DNA of 64,000 nucleotides. It comes from Pseudomonas cuatrocienegasensis. GTDB taxonomy: Bacteria > Pseudomonadota > Gammaproteobacteria > Pseudomonadales > Pseudomonadaceae. The translations under genes and the position numbers were made by a program. The number at the start of each line of letters is the position of its first letter. Position 1 is the first letter of the stretch. Positions 9,294 to 19,230 of the stretch are shown piece by piece. The notes under the pieces are model-generated. The model searched no databases. It was not told where the DNA came from and worked only from the letters and a program-made list of their open reading frames with translations. Location of the stretch: the NCBI RefSeq assembly GCF_900110925.1, contig NZ_FOFP01000007.1, positions 62,001-126,000 of the forward strand, in the 5' to 3' direction.

Positions 9294-11000
9294 CTACGCC
9301 ACCCAGCGCAACGCCTTGGCCCGCGCCTGGGCCAGGTCGCGCACGTAGGCCAGGCGGCCTTCGGCGCGCTGGATGCCGGCGCGGCGCAGTTGCAGGCGTA
9401 CCTGGGCCGTGGTGCCGCTGAAAATCAGCGCGACATTTAACCGGCGGTAGTCACGCAAGGTGGTTTCCAGCGCCGCCAGGGCGGTCATGTCCAGCAATGG
9501 CACGGCGCTGATATCGACGATCACCACGCGCACATCCGGGCTTAGGCGGCGCAGCACGCTCAGGGCCTTTTCCGCCGCGCCGAAGAACAACGGCCCGCGA
9601 ATCGCATAGGCCAGCACATGGGACGGCAGGTCGCTGAGGTCGGCGTGCAGGTCGCGCGGCAGGTTGTGGGTGTCAGTCAGCTCGCTCATGCGTTTGATAA
9701 ACAGGCCGGCCGCCAGCAGCAGGCCGACGCCCACTGCCAGGACCATGTCGAACAGCACCGTCAGCACCAGGCAGGTCAGCAATACCAGTACATCGCTGCG
9801 TGGGGCGATGCGCAGGGTGTGGCGAACGTGGCCGGCTTCGCTCATGTTCCAGGCGACCATCAGCAGCAGCGCGGCCAGGGCGGCCATGGGCAGATAGCTG
9901 AACAGCGGCGCCAGGTAGAGGATGGCGATCAGCACCACGCCGGCATGAATGATTGCCGCCAGCGGCGAGAAGGCCCCGGCGCGTACATTGGCGGCGGTGC
10001 GGGCGAGCGCCGCGGTGGCGGTGATGCCACCGAACAGCGGCGCGGCCAGGTTGCCCAGGCCCTGGCCGATCAGCTCGGCATTGGGGTCGTGCTTGCTGCC
10101 GCTCATGCCGTCGGCGACTACCGCGCAGAGCAGCGACTCAATGGCGCCGAGCATGGCAATGGCGAAGGCCGGGGCGAGCAACTGGCGGATCAGTTCGAAG
10201 CTCAACGGCAAGGGCGCCCCATCTGCACCCGGCAGATTCCAGGGCCAGGCAAAGCTCGGCAGAAAAGGCGGAATACCGGGTTGCTCGACGCCATCGAGCA
10301 TATAACTGAAGCGCTCACCGAGGGTCGCCAGCGGCAGGCCCAGGCGCTCCAGCAGCAGGCCGAGCAACGCGCCTATGACCAGCGCGACCAGGTGCCCGGG
10401 TACGCGCGGCACCAGGCGCGGCCAGACGATCAGCACGCCGAGGCAGACCAGGCCGACCAGTATATCCCCAGGGCGCACGCCCGGCAGCGCCTGCCAGAGC
10501 AGGCTCAGGTGTTCGAGAAAATGTTGCGGCGTAGCGCCCAGCTCCAGGCCGAGCAGGTCCTTGAGTTGCAGGGTGGCGATCACGATGCCGATGCCAGCGG
10601 TAAAGCCGAGAGTGACGGGGTAGGGCACGAACTCGATCAGCCGGCCAGCGCGCAGCAGGCCGAGGGCAATCAGAATCAGACCGGCCATCAGGGTGCACAA
10701 CAGCAGGCCGCCAAGGCCGAATTGCTGGGTGATCGGCAGCAGAATCACCACGAACGCGGCGGTGGGACCCGAGACATTGAAACGCGAGCCGCCGCACAGG
10801 GCGATCAGCGGCGCGGCCACCAGCACGGTGTAGAGGCCATGTTGCGGCGCTACGCCGACGGCAATCGCCAGGGCCATGGCCAGGGGGATGGCGACGATAC
10901 CAACGGTCAGCCCCGCCATCAGGTCACCGCGCAGGCGGGCCAGGGTGAAACCGGCGGCGCGACTCTGGCGCCAGGCAGCGAACAGCGGCGGTAGGGACAT
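9294..11000 (-). CDS. SulP family anion transporter with STAS domain
   Basis: The 568-residue protein has a SulP membrane domain (about residues 20-430) and a cytoplasmic STAS domain (about 455-560). The membrane domain starts with GDLMAGLTVGIVAIPLAMALA. The likely substrate is sulfate, bicarbonate or another dicarboxylic or inorganic anion; the sequence does not decide. The ATG at 11000 has AGGAG upstream (11006-11010 on the minus strand). That ribosome site directly abuts the end of repeat R1-A, so the transcript must read out of or through the repeat. Confidence 0.88.
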   Translation of the reverse strand: MSLPPLFAAWRQSRAAGFTLARLRGDLMAGLTVGIVAIPLAMALAIAVGVAPQHGLYTVLVAAPLIALCGGSRFNVSGPTAAFVVILLPITQQFGLGGLLLCTLMAGLILIALGLLRAGRLIEFVPYPVTLGFTAGIGIVIATLQLKDLLGLELGATPQHFLEHLSLLWQALPGVRPGDILVGLVCLGVLIVWPRLVPRVPGHLVALVIGALLGLLLERLGLPLATLGERFSYMLDGVEQPGIPPFLPSFAWPWNLPGADGAPLPLSFELIRQLLAPAFAIAMLGAIESLLCAVVADGMSGSKHDPNAELIGQGLGNLAAPLFGGITATAALARTAANVRAGAFSPLAAIIHAGVVLIAILYLAPLFSYLPMAALAALLLMVAWNMSEAGHVRHTLRIAPRSDVLVLLTCLVLTVLFDMVLAVGVGLLLAAGLFIKRMSELTDTHNLPRDLHADLSDLPSHVLAYAIRGPLFFGAAEKALSVLRRLSPDVRVVIVDISAVPLLDMTALAALETTLRDYRRLNVALIFSGTTAQVRLQLRRAGIQRAEGRLAYVRDLAQARAKALRWVA

Positions 11001-11010
11001 AGGCACTCCT

Positions 11011-11343
11011 AGGGTCTGTTCCCGTTTCGTTCGCGGCCGCGCCGGAGCTCGTTTTAGCGCGAGGCAAGGCACGAGATGCGAAGTTTAGCTGGCTAAATGA
11101 GCCATCGAGAAACGCAGTATCGCGCTAAAACGGGCCCGGCCCTGCGGGTTGCGCGCAAAATCTCGCCATGCGGTGTTGGAGGACTTGGCAAGGGAACGAC
11201 CATTCCCTGCGTCCTCCGCAATCCCCATGGATGGGGTGAATGCCGCAAGCCCGCCGGGAGCGGGCGCGGCCTAGCGGAACGCCGCCCGGCCTGGCGAGAT
11301 TTTTCGCAGCAACGCGGCTTGCGACGAAACGGGAACAGACCCT
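11011..11343 (+). repeat. R1 structured repeat, copy A
   Basis: This 333-bp element has perfect 20-bp terminal inverted repeats (AGGGTCTGTTCCCG... and its complement). Internal paired arms are GCCGGAGCTCGTTTTAG with CTAAAACGGGCCCGGC, TTTAGC with GCTAAA, GGAGGAC with GTCCTCC, and AAATCTCGCCA with TGGCGAGATTT. It carries about 52 extra bases near 11221-11273 that copies B and C lack. Its left end is 11 bases from the SulP start codon. A TA dinucleotide flanks both ends. No protein-coding potential is apparent. Confidence 0.85.
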
Positions 11344-11515
11344 AAGGGCGTGGCGCCAGTATAGAGCTGCCCGGCTCTGCAGGGCGATTGGCCATTGTCG
11401 GGCGTGGCACCATCGTGCGTTGAGCGCGGGCCGGCGGCAGCGGTACACTGCGGCCCCCGCGCGAGTGCTCGCGCCCCGCAGCGCTGCCTGCCACAGATCC
11501 TAGCTGGAGTGAACG

Positions 11516-11803
11516 ATGCGTAAAGACAAGCAACAGGTGATTGGCGAAGAGATTAGCGACGAGCCGATCAAGCTGTTTCTCGCCGTTGAGCCGGCCGATG
11601 CCACACCGCCGTCGCTGCACAAGCTGGTCAAGGCTTACCGTGGTCTGCGCATCAATGACTTCGAGCGCTTTGTCGGCTTCTTCGTCGAAGCCGGTTACGA
11701 CCTCGACGCCAAGGATGCCCAGGGCCACGACTTTATCGCCCTGATCCAGGACCAGCGCCAGGCTGAGCCCTATATCGAGGTGATCCGCGCGGCGCGCGGT
11801 TGA
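11516..11803 (+). CDS. PA4642 family protein
   Basis: The 95-residue soluble acidic protein is conserved in pseudomonads next to the hpt-upp region (PA4642 in P. aeruginosa). It has no recognised domain. Mixed helix is predicted, with the core KLVKAYRGLRINDFERFVGFF near the middle and no signal peptide or membrane segment. The start at 11516 has GGAG 8 bases upstream. It is preceded by repeat R1-A and followed by a REP pair. Function is unknown. Confidence 0.8.
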   Translation: MRKDKQQVIGEEISDEPIKLFLAVEPADATPPSLHKLVKAYRGLRINDFERFVGFFVEAGYDLDAKDAQGHDFIALIQDQRQAEPYIEVIRAARG

Positions 11804-11850
11804 TCTAAGGGTATGCCCCCTGTTGCGCCGTGCAGGGGACGAGATGCCCA

Positions 11851-11913
11851 GTAGGGTGCGCTGTGCGCACCAGGCGTTTGCAACAGGGCCTCGGTGCGCA
11901 CGGCGCACCCTAC
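11851..11913. repeat. REP pair, GTAGGGTGCGC family
   Basis: GTAGGGTGCGCTGTGCGCACC (plus one base change) faces GGTGCGCACGGCGCACCCTAC across a 21-base spacer. It lies between the convergent PA4642-family gene and the DUF58 gene. Confidence 0.75.
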
Positions 11914-11918
11914 GTCTC

Positions 11919-13247
11919 TTACAGCACCCCGGCCTTTTTCCACGCCAGATAACGGTTGATCAGCGCCGGGCCGAGTTCGCTGGGGCGGGCGTCGAGCACC
12001 GGCACCTGGCGCGCGGCCAGGCGCTCGTGCAGGGCGTTGCGTGCATTCAGGTAGTCCACCGCGCCGCAATAACTCAGGGCTGAATCCAGGTCCTCGACCG
12101 GCGCTTGGCGCACCTGGTCGAGCACTTCCTCGCGCAAGCTGGCGACCAGTACGCGGTGCTGGCGGCCCAGGCGGTGCACGGCCAGTTGCAGCTCCTCGTC
12201 GTCTTCGTCGCGCAGGTTGCTGAGGATGATCACCAGCGCCCGACGCTGTTGGCGGGCGAGCAGTTGGCTGGCGGCGGCGGAAAAGTCCGCCGGCAACTGG
12301 CTTGCTTCCAGGTCATAGACGCTATTAAGCAGGTGGTTGAGCTGCCCGTTGCCCTTGGCCGGCGGCAGGAAGCGTGGCTGCTGCTGGGCAAAGGTAAGCA
12401 GGCCGACCGCGTCGCCCTGGCGCAGGGCCACATAGCTGAGCAGCAGGGCGGCGTTAAGGGCGTGGTCGAAATGGCTCAGCTCGCCGTCGCGGCTGCGCAT
12501 GCGCCGGCCACCGTCGAGCAGGAAGACGATCTGCTGGTCGCGCTCGTCCTGGTATTCACGGGTGATGGGCGTGCGCATGCGCGCGGTGGCTTTCCAGTCG
12601 ATCTGCCGCAGGGTGTCGCCCTCGCGGTACTCGCGTAGCTGGTGGAAAGCCTGGCCCAGGCCGCGGCGCGGCTGCTGGCGCACACCGAGCTGGCTGAGCC
12701 AGTCTTCCACGGCCATCAGCTCGGCGCCGTAGAGGCGGGCGAAATCCGGGTAAACGCGGGTCTCATCCTGCACTGCGAGCAGCCGTCGGGATTGCCACAG
12801 GCCGAGGGGCGAAGGCAGTAGCAGTTCGCACAATGCAAAGACGAAATGCCCACGCTGGGTAGGCCACACCCGGTAGCTCAGGCTGGCCTGCTCACCGGGG
12901 CGCAGGGTGATCTGCTGTGGCAGGTGTTCGTGCTGCATGGTCGCGGGCAGGTGGTCGAACACGGCCAGGCGCAGCGCCTGGGCATAGCCGTGGCGCAGGT
13001 GCACCTGCACCTCACTCCAGTGCCCCAGCGGCAGGTTGCCGGGCAGCGTGCGGCTCACCTCGGGGCTGGGCAGGCGGCGCAGGCGCCAGGCATCCAGGCC
13101 CGCCGCCAGCGCCAGGCTCAGGAGCAAGCCCCACCACAGACCGTGCAGGGACGTGAGCGCCTGGCCCAGGGCGTCCAGGGTGCCGAGCAGCAGCGCCAGG
13201 CCGAACAGCGCGGCGAGCAGCGCCAGCAGACGGCGCGAGGGTTTCAT
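11919..13247 (-). CDS. DUF58 domain protein
   Basis: The 442-residue protein starts with two membrane segments (about residues 8-50), followed by a soluble region with the DUF58 signature YREGDTLRQIDWKATARM (about 225-242). A von Willebrand A-like fold continues from there. DUF58 proteins work with MoxR ATPases in assembly or activation of envelope or metalloenzyme complexes. It is the last gene of the six-gene operon and follows the moxR-like gene by 22 bases. The ATG at 13247 is the first that keeps the N-terminal membrane segment and avoids a long overlap with moxR. Confidence 0.85.
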   Translation of the reverse strand: MKPSRRLLALLAALFGLALLLGTLDALGQALTSLHGLWWGLLLSLALAAGLDAWRLRRLPSPEVSRTLPGNLPLGHWSEVQVHLRHGYAQALRLAVFDHLPATMQHEHLPQQITLRPGEQASLSYRVWPTQRGHFVFALCELLLPSPLGLWQSRRLLAVQDETRVYPDFARLYGAELMAVEDWLSQLGVRQQPRRGLGQAFHQLREYREGDTLRQIDWKATARMRTPITREYQDERDQQIVFLLDGGRRMRSRDGELSHFDHALNAALLLSYVALRQGDAVGLLTFAQQQPRFLPPAKGNGQLNHLLNSVYDLEASQLPADFSAAASQLLARQQRRALVIILSNLRDEDDEELQLAVHRLGRQHRVLVASLREEVLDQVRQAPVEDLDSALSYCGAVDYLNARNALHERLAARQVPVLDARPSELGPALINRYLAWKKAGVL

Positions 13248-13269
13248 CGGCGAGCCTTGAGCGGTTGGG

Positions 13270-14315
<1,046 letters not shown>

Positions 14316-14319
<4 letters not shown>

Positions 14320-15521
14320 AGGGCATTCCTGAGGGTTTGCAGGCGGGTGACCTGGCGGATGAAGTCGGCATGGGGCACGCGGCTGGCCGTGACCGGGCGC
14401 ATGGCCTGGCCGATGGCGCTGGTCGGCAGGCGGCTCAGGCGACTGAGTACTTGCCACTGCTCGGCCACGGCCAGGCGCTCAAAACCGGGGTGACGGCGCC
14501 GCGCGCGGCGCAGGATGTCGTGTTGCAAGCCTTGCAGCAGGCTCGGCTGGCCGGCGCGACGCAGCAGAAAATCGGCACTGCCGCGCAGGTGTTCGCGCAG
14601 GCTGCGGCGGGCCAGGCTGGGTGCCGGCAAGAGCGGGCCGTTGCGCTGGCCGACGTGCCACAGGCCGAGCGCGATCAGCAATGCCAGGGCGCATAGTGCC
14701 TGGGGAAAATGGCGCAGCAGCAGGGTGGCGAGGCTGTCACGCTCGGCACGGTAGAGCAGGGTCACGTCGCTGTCCTGGCTGAGGTACCAGAGCAGCCAGG
14801 CGTTGTCGTACTCGGCGATCTGCTCGGTTTGCCAGATCCAGCTGTCGGTGAGCACGCTGATCAGGCCATCGCCGTGATAGAGCTGCAGCAGATGGGTCGC
14901 CTCGGCGCTGTTGGCCCAGGCGTGAGCGCGGTTCTCAGCGTCGTACAGGTGGAAGTCGGTGGCAAAGTCGATATAGGCCGGCGTCGTTTCATTCTCCAGA
15001 TACAACTGGGTCAGTTGCGGATAGGGATTGACGTCTTCGCTGGTGGGCGGCGTTTCGGCTGCGGCTTGCTCTGCGCTGTCTGTCTCTGCATCCGGCTCTT
15101 CGTCGGCTGGCGGGCTACTGTGTTGCTGGATGCCGAGGCGGTCGAGGAGCAGGTCGCCACTTTCGCCGCGTTCTTCGTCCCACAGGCGTTCGGCGACGAA
15201 CAGCAGATGCCCGCCCTTGGCCGCCCACTCCAGCAGACGTTCGGCCTGGCGCGGGGTCATGCGTTGGCGGTCGCCGAGCAGCAGCAAGGTTTGCCCGACG
15301 CTGGGCAGCTCACGCACGCTGGCCAGACCTTCGGCGCGCTGCACGTTCAGGCCGCGCTCGCGCAAAAAGTACTCGGCGGCCAGGTAAGGGTTGCTCTTGG
15401 CTTCGGGCGATGGCCCCAGCTCGACCACTTCATCGTAGGGCTGCAGGTGGCTCAGCAGGTAGGCACCGAACGCCGCCAGCAGCAGCGCCAGGCCAAGCAG
15501 TGGCAGGTGACGGCGGCTCAT
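14316..15521 (-). CDS. DUF4350 domain protein
   Basis: The 401-residue protein has one N-terminal membrane segment (about residues 7-23) and one at about 268-287. The DUF4350 region lies between them in the periplasm, and a cytoplasmic tail rich in arginine follows. DUF4350 resembles a class I amidotransferase-like fold without an obvious catalytic cysteine. It overlaps both neighbours by 4 bases, so translation is probably coupled. Function is unknown; context suggests a structural part of the MoxR system. Confidence 0.8.
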
Positions 15522-17074
15522 CGCGCGGCTCCTGCGGGAAACAGCTGGCGCCAGCCCGCACAGAGGTCAGCACAGGCATTTTGCGGCGGCAGGCGGTTGC
15601 CGTAGGCCGCCGCCTGCCAGTGGCGAGTCAGTATCTGGCTGAAGGCATTGAGGTCGTCACGCTTAAACTGGGCCACCTGCTCCAGCACTTCGCCTTCGGT
15701 GTGGGCGCTGGTCAGCGGCAGGTGGTGCTGGTGCAGCAAGCGGCTGAGCAGTGCGCGATACAGCAGACCAAGGGCGGCGCGCGGTTGCTCCCGCCAGAGG
15801 CGTTCAGCTTCCGCGGCGATGTCGTCTGGCAGGCGTTCCGGGGCGACATCCAGGCCGAACAGTTGCGTGGGGGCGTCGCGGCGCACAGGTGACGGTGGGC
15901 GTAAACGGCTGGCGAACAGGTGCAGCCATTGGCGGTAGCGCCACAGCAGCAGGCCGATCAGGGCGAGCACAGCTGCCCACAGCAGGGCCTCGAATATCAA
16001 TGCCAGGGTGCCCAGGTGCTGCCAGCCATCGCGCAACTGCAGCAGACGTTCGAGCCAGTTTTTCGCCGTTTCGGGGTCCGACTCGCTGGCTTGCTCTTGG
16101 TCATCCCCCAGGCGCCAGCGGGTCAGGGTTTCGCGGTGCTCGAACGGCGGGGCGTCGAGTAGAGCCTCGATTGACTGGCGCGAAGCCTCGCTGGTCAACG
16201 GTTGTTTGAGCAGGCGCGGCGCCTCGGGGGCGATGACTTCGCTGCTCTCGGCCAGTGCCGGTGGTGCCATGGGCAGCAACGTCAGGCTGAGGCCCAACCC
16301 CAGTAGCAGGGCGTAAGCGCTGCCGGTCAGGCGCTGGCGTAGGCGGCGGAACACCAGTTCGATGTCCCAGGCCTCCAGCGCGGTGCGCCGGTTGAGGTAC
16401 AGGGTAAAGCCACAGGCCACGTACACCGGTTCCCAGAGCATCAGCGGCAAGACGTAGACAAGGTTGGACAGGTGCTCGAGCCACAGCCAATCGCCCTCAG
16501 CTGCTTCGAGCAGGCGTTGCCAGTTCCAGTCGAGTTCCAGCTGTGCTGGCAGGAGCATGTAGAACAGGCTGCCGAGACCGAGCCACAGGGCCATTTCCAC
16601 ATGCACGCCGACTACGGTCAGCCAGGTGGCGAAACGCGTTTCGCGCTGCCCCAGGACCACCAGACGCTGGGCCCGCGCTTGCCCGGACAGGCCTTCGAGC
16701 TGCAGCACCGGCAGGTCGAAGCTGCGGGTCAGGCTCAGGCGGCGCCAGGTCAGGCTGGCCAGCAGTTGTGGGCGCAGCACGCCGGGCAGGGCGCGCATGG
16801 CCTGGCCGAGGGTCGGCGGCTCAGCGAACAGGCTGCGCGAGAGGATATATAAAGGCAGGCGCTCGAAGGCCGGCTTGAGCCACCAGAAGGCGAACAACGC
16901 CCAGCCGGGGTGGTCCCACAGCAGCAGGCAGAGCAGGGCGAACACCGGCAGGCTGAGCAGCGCCCAGCTGGCGATCAGCAGCCCGGCATGTCGACGGGCG
17001 AGCAGCACGCCGAGGTCGAGGGCTTCCCAGGCGGTGCGCGGGCGGATCGCCACGCTGGCGTCAGTCAGGCGCAT
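15518..17074 (-). CDS. DUF4129 domain multi-pass membrane protein
   Basis: The 518-residue protein has several membrane segments between residues 30 and 270, a further one near 365-390, and a C-terminal DUF4129 domain (about 430-495, AERLWREQPRAALGLLYRALL). DUF4129 is often found with transglutaminase-like and MoxR/DUF58 genes. The start at 17074 overlaps the SpoIIM-like gene by 14 bases. It is named by domain only; no catalytic role is evident. Confidence 0.8.
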   Translation of the reverse strand: MRLTDASVAIRPRTAWEALDLGVLLARRHAGLLIASWALLSLPVFALLCLLLWDHPGWALFAFWWLKPAFERLPLYILSRSLFAEPPTLGQAMRALPGVLRPQLLASLTWRRLSLTRSFDLPVLQLEGLSGQARAQRLVVLGQRETRFATWLTVVGVHVEMALWLGLGSLFYMLLPAQLELDWNWQRLLEAAEGDWLWLEHLSNLVYVLPLMLWEPVYVACGFTLYLNRRTALEAWDIELVFRRLRQRLTGSAYALLLGLGLSLTLLPMAPPALAESSEVIAPEAPRLLKQPLTSEASRQSIEALLDAPPFEHRETLTRWRLGDDQEQASESDPETAKNWLERLLQLRDGWQHLGTLALIFEALLWAAVLALIGLLLWRYRQWLHLFASRLRPPSPVRRDAPTQLFGLDVAPERLPDDIAAEAERLWREQPRAALGLLYRALLSRLLHQHHLPLTSAHTEGEVLEQVAQFKRDDLNAFSQILTRHWQAAAYGNRLPPQNACADLCAGWRQLFPAGAAR

Positions 17075-18041
17075 GTTGATCGCGTCCAGACAGCAACAGA
17101 TAGGCCAGCACCAGCACCCAGAGGCCGGCACCCACGGCGTATTTCACCGTCGGTGTGGCGAAGGTCATGGACGACCAGTAGGCCTCGATAAAGGCCGCCA
17201 GCAGTAACAGCATGATCACCCCGCCGATCAACCGCACGCTGACCGCCGCAGCCTGGCGCAGGGCCGTGCCACGGGGCAGGCGGCCCGGCGCCAGCAGCGC
17301 CCAGCCGAGCTTGAAGCCGGCGGCGCCGGCCAGGGCGATGGCGGTCAGCTCGAAGGCGCCGTGGCCGATGACGAAGGACCAGAACGGCTGGCCGTAGCCG
17401 ATCTGCGTCAAATGGCCGGCCACCGCGCCGATCATCAAGCCGTTGAACAGCAGGAAGAACAGGCTGCCCAGGCCCAGCAGCAGGCCACTGGCGAAGGTCT
17501 GAAAGGCGATGCCGATGTTGTTCATGATGTAGTAGCCGAACATCACCCAGTCATCGCCCGAGTCACGTTCGCCAAACCGCCCGAGGCGGCTGGCGTCCGG
17601 GTCGTACATCTGTTCCATGTTGGCCACCTGGTCGGGGCTGACCAGGCTGTACACCAGCTCCGGCACGGCATACACCAGCAGGCCCATGCCCAGCAGGCTG
17701 CCGAAGAACAGCAGGCTGGCCGCCAGCACATGGCGCCACTCGGCCCGCACCAGACGCGGAAAACCGACCAGCAAGAAGCCGATTAACTGTGCGCCCAGCG
17801 GGCTGCTGTGACGGTAGAACTGCTGGTGGCCGCGCAGGGCCAGGTGTTCCAGCTCGTCGATCAGGTGGTTGCTGTAGCCGCGCGCCTGGGCCAGGGCCAG
17901 GTGCTGGCAAAGACGTCGGTAGTCAGCGGCGAAGCCTTTGCAGGCGCTGGCATCGACCTGGCCGCGCTCCAGCGTCTCCAACTGCGTGCCGAGGGCCTGC
18001 CAGGTGGCGCGGTGGCGTTGCTCGAACAACTGCTGTTTCAT
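17061..18041 (-). CDS. Stage II sporulation protein M (SpoIIM) family membrane protein
   Basis: The 326-residue protein has a soluble N-terminal helical third and then five or so membrane segments. The SpoIIM hallmark is present: TFASGLLLGLGSLFFLLFNG, followed by the IGHGAFELTAI motif (about residues 225-290). In Bacillus SpoIIM is part of a peptidoglycan-remodelling complex; in non-sporulating bacteria the homologues occur with RDD and MoxR genes and have no assigned role. The start at 18041 overlaps the RDD gene stop by 4 bases. Confidence 0.85.
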   Translation of the reverse strand: MKQQLFEQRHRATWQALGTQLETLERGQVDASACKGFAADYRRLCQHLALAQARGYSNHLIDELEHLALRGHQQFYRHSSPLGAQLIGFLLVGFPRLVRAEWRHVLAASLLFFGSLLGMGLLVYAVPELVYSLVSPDQVANMEQMYDPDASRLGRFGERDSGDDWVMFGYYIMNNIGIAFQTFASGLLLGLGSLFFLLFNGLMIGAVAGHLTQIGYGQPFWSFVIGHGAFELTAIALAGAAGFKLGWALLAPGRLPRGTALRQAAAVSVRLIGGVIMLLLLAAFIEAYWSSMTFATPTVKYAVGAGLWVLVLAYLLLSGRDQHAPD

Positions 18042-18766
18042 GGCGTCGGCCCTAGCAGACCACGGGCGATGCCGTGCAGGTGTCGTTCGGCCTGTTCCGG
18101 TGGCAGGTCCAGCGGTTCGGCGAGTAGCCCGGCAAGTTCGGCGCGGCGCGCGGCTGACAGCCCTTCGGCGCGTTCGGCAAAGCCAAGCAGCGCGCGCTGT
18201 TCGGCCAGGCTCAGGGCGAAGGGCGCTTGCTGCGGTTGCGCTTCGGGCAGGTTCGGCCGAGCCGGCGGCAGGTCGCGGTAAACCACCAGGGTGCCCGCCG
18301 CGATATCGCCCAGGCGCTTGAAATGCGGGTGATAGAGGCAGCTGAGCAAGCCGAAGGTGTAGGCGAACGGCAGCAGGTCGACAAAGCGCAACAGGTTGCG
18401 GGTCAGCGACGCCGGCCAGCCGATCGGCGTGCCATCGTCGTGCACCACCCGCAGGCCAAGCAGTTGTTTGCCGGGAGAGCGGCCCTGGTTGAGCACCTCG
18501 AACAGCACCATGTACCACCAGGTCACCAGAAACAGCAGCACGGCTGCCAGGCCCATGCCGAACTGGCCCAGCAGGCTCAAGCCGAGGTAGACCAGCAGCA
18601 GGAACACCCCGCGAATCGCCAGGTCGACACTGAAGGCCAATGCCCGTGGCACCAGACCGGCAGGACGCAGGGTCAGGTCGATGCCCTCCGGCGTCTCGAC
18701 CCGATAACGGGTGTCCAACAGCGCAGCGGCAGCAGGCGGGCTAGGGGAGGTGAGCGAGGGTGGCAT
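18038..18766 (-). CDS. RDD family membrane protein
   Basis: The 242-residue protein carries an RDD domain at about residues 25-160, with GLVPRALAFSVDLAIRG containing the first R and D of the signature. It has three predicted membrane segments and a soluble tail. RDD proteins are proposed ion or solute transporters or membrane anchors. It is the first gene of the six-gene operon. Repeat R1-B ends 31 bases upstream of its start codon, so the promoter must lie at the repeat edge or inside it. Confidence 0.85.
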   Translation of the reverse strand: MPPSLTSPSPPAAAALLDTRYRVETPEGIDLTLRPAGLVPRALAFSVDLAIRGVFLLLVYLGLSLLGQFGMGLAAVLLFLVTWWYMVLFEVLNQGRSPGKQLLGLRVVHDDGTPIGWPASLTRNLLRFVDLLPFAYTFGLLSCLYHPHFKRLGDIAAGTLVVYRDLPPARPNLPEAQPQQAPFALSLAEQRALLGFAERAEGLSAARRAELAGLLAEPLDLPPEQAERHLHGIARGLLGPTP

Positions 18767-18797
18767 CGGCGCACTGCGTCAGGGAAAGCCCGATGCT

Positions 18798-19077
18798 AGG
18801 GTCTGATGCCGTTACAGCGCAAGCCGCGTTGCCACGAAAAATCTCGCCAGGCCGGGCGGCGTTCCGCTAGGCGGAGGACGCCGGTAATGGTGTTCCCTTG
18901 CCAAGTCCTCCAACACCGCATGGCGAGATTTTTCGCGCAACCCGAAGGGCCGGGCCGATTTTTGCGCGATGCTGCGTTTCTCGATGGCTCATTTAGCCGG
19001 CTAAACTTCGCATCTCGTGCCTTGCCTCGCGCAAAAATCAGCTCCGGCGCGGCCGTGCTGTAACGGCATCAGACCCT
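18798..19077 (-). repeat. R1 structured repeat, copy B
   Basis: This 280-bp copy is inverted relative to A and C. Its terminal 21 bp (AGGGTCTGATGCCGTTACAG and one more base) pair perfectly, although they differ from copy A at several positions, so both arms changed together. The inner stem reads GATTTTTGCGCGA with TCGCGCAAAAATC, again a joint change from copies A and C. The core hairpin TTTAGCCGGCTAAA and the stem GGAGGAC/GTCCTCC are kept. Confidence 0.85.
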
Positions 19078-19080
19078 CAA

Positions 19081-19119
19081 CTGATGCCGTTACAGCGCAA
19101 GCCGCGTTGCCGCGAAAAT
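19081..19119 (-). repeat. R1 end fragment next to copy B
   Basis: These 39 bases repeat the left end of copy B (CTGATGCCGTTACAGCGC onward) with one mismatch, in the same direction and only 3 bases after copy B ends. The rest of the element is missing. It may be the remnant of a tandem or nested copy. Confidence 0.7.
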
Positions 19120-19230
19120 GTGCTGCTGTGTCATGGCGCACATCAAGAGGCGGTCGGGGCATGCCAGTGCCGGCGAAAGGCCGGTGGTAGACTGTTGCCC
19201 CGCTTCACCCCAGCGCTCAGGAGCCTATCC

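Noticed and set aside
11011-11030. R1 ends as Tn3-type terminal repeats
   Set aside because: GGGTCTG resembles the Tn3 end, but the rest differs, no transposase is present and no 5-base target duplication is seen. A TA flank at both ends of copy A only is too weak to name a family.
11097-11345. Open frame inside repeat R1-A
   Set aside because: The repeat is held together by paired arms and differs between copies by changes that break the frame, so it is not coding.
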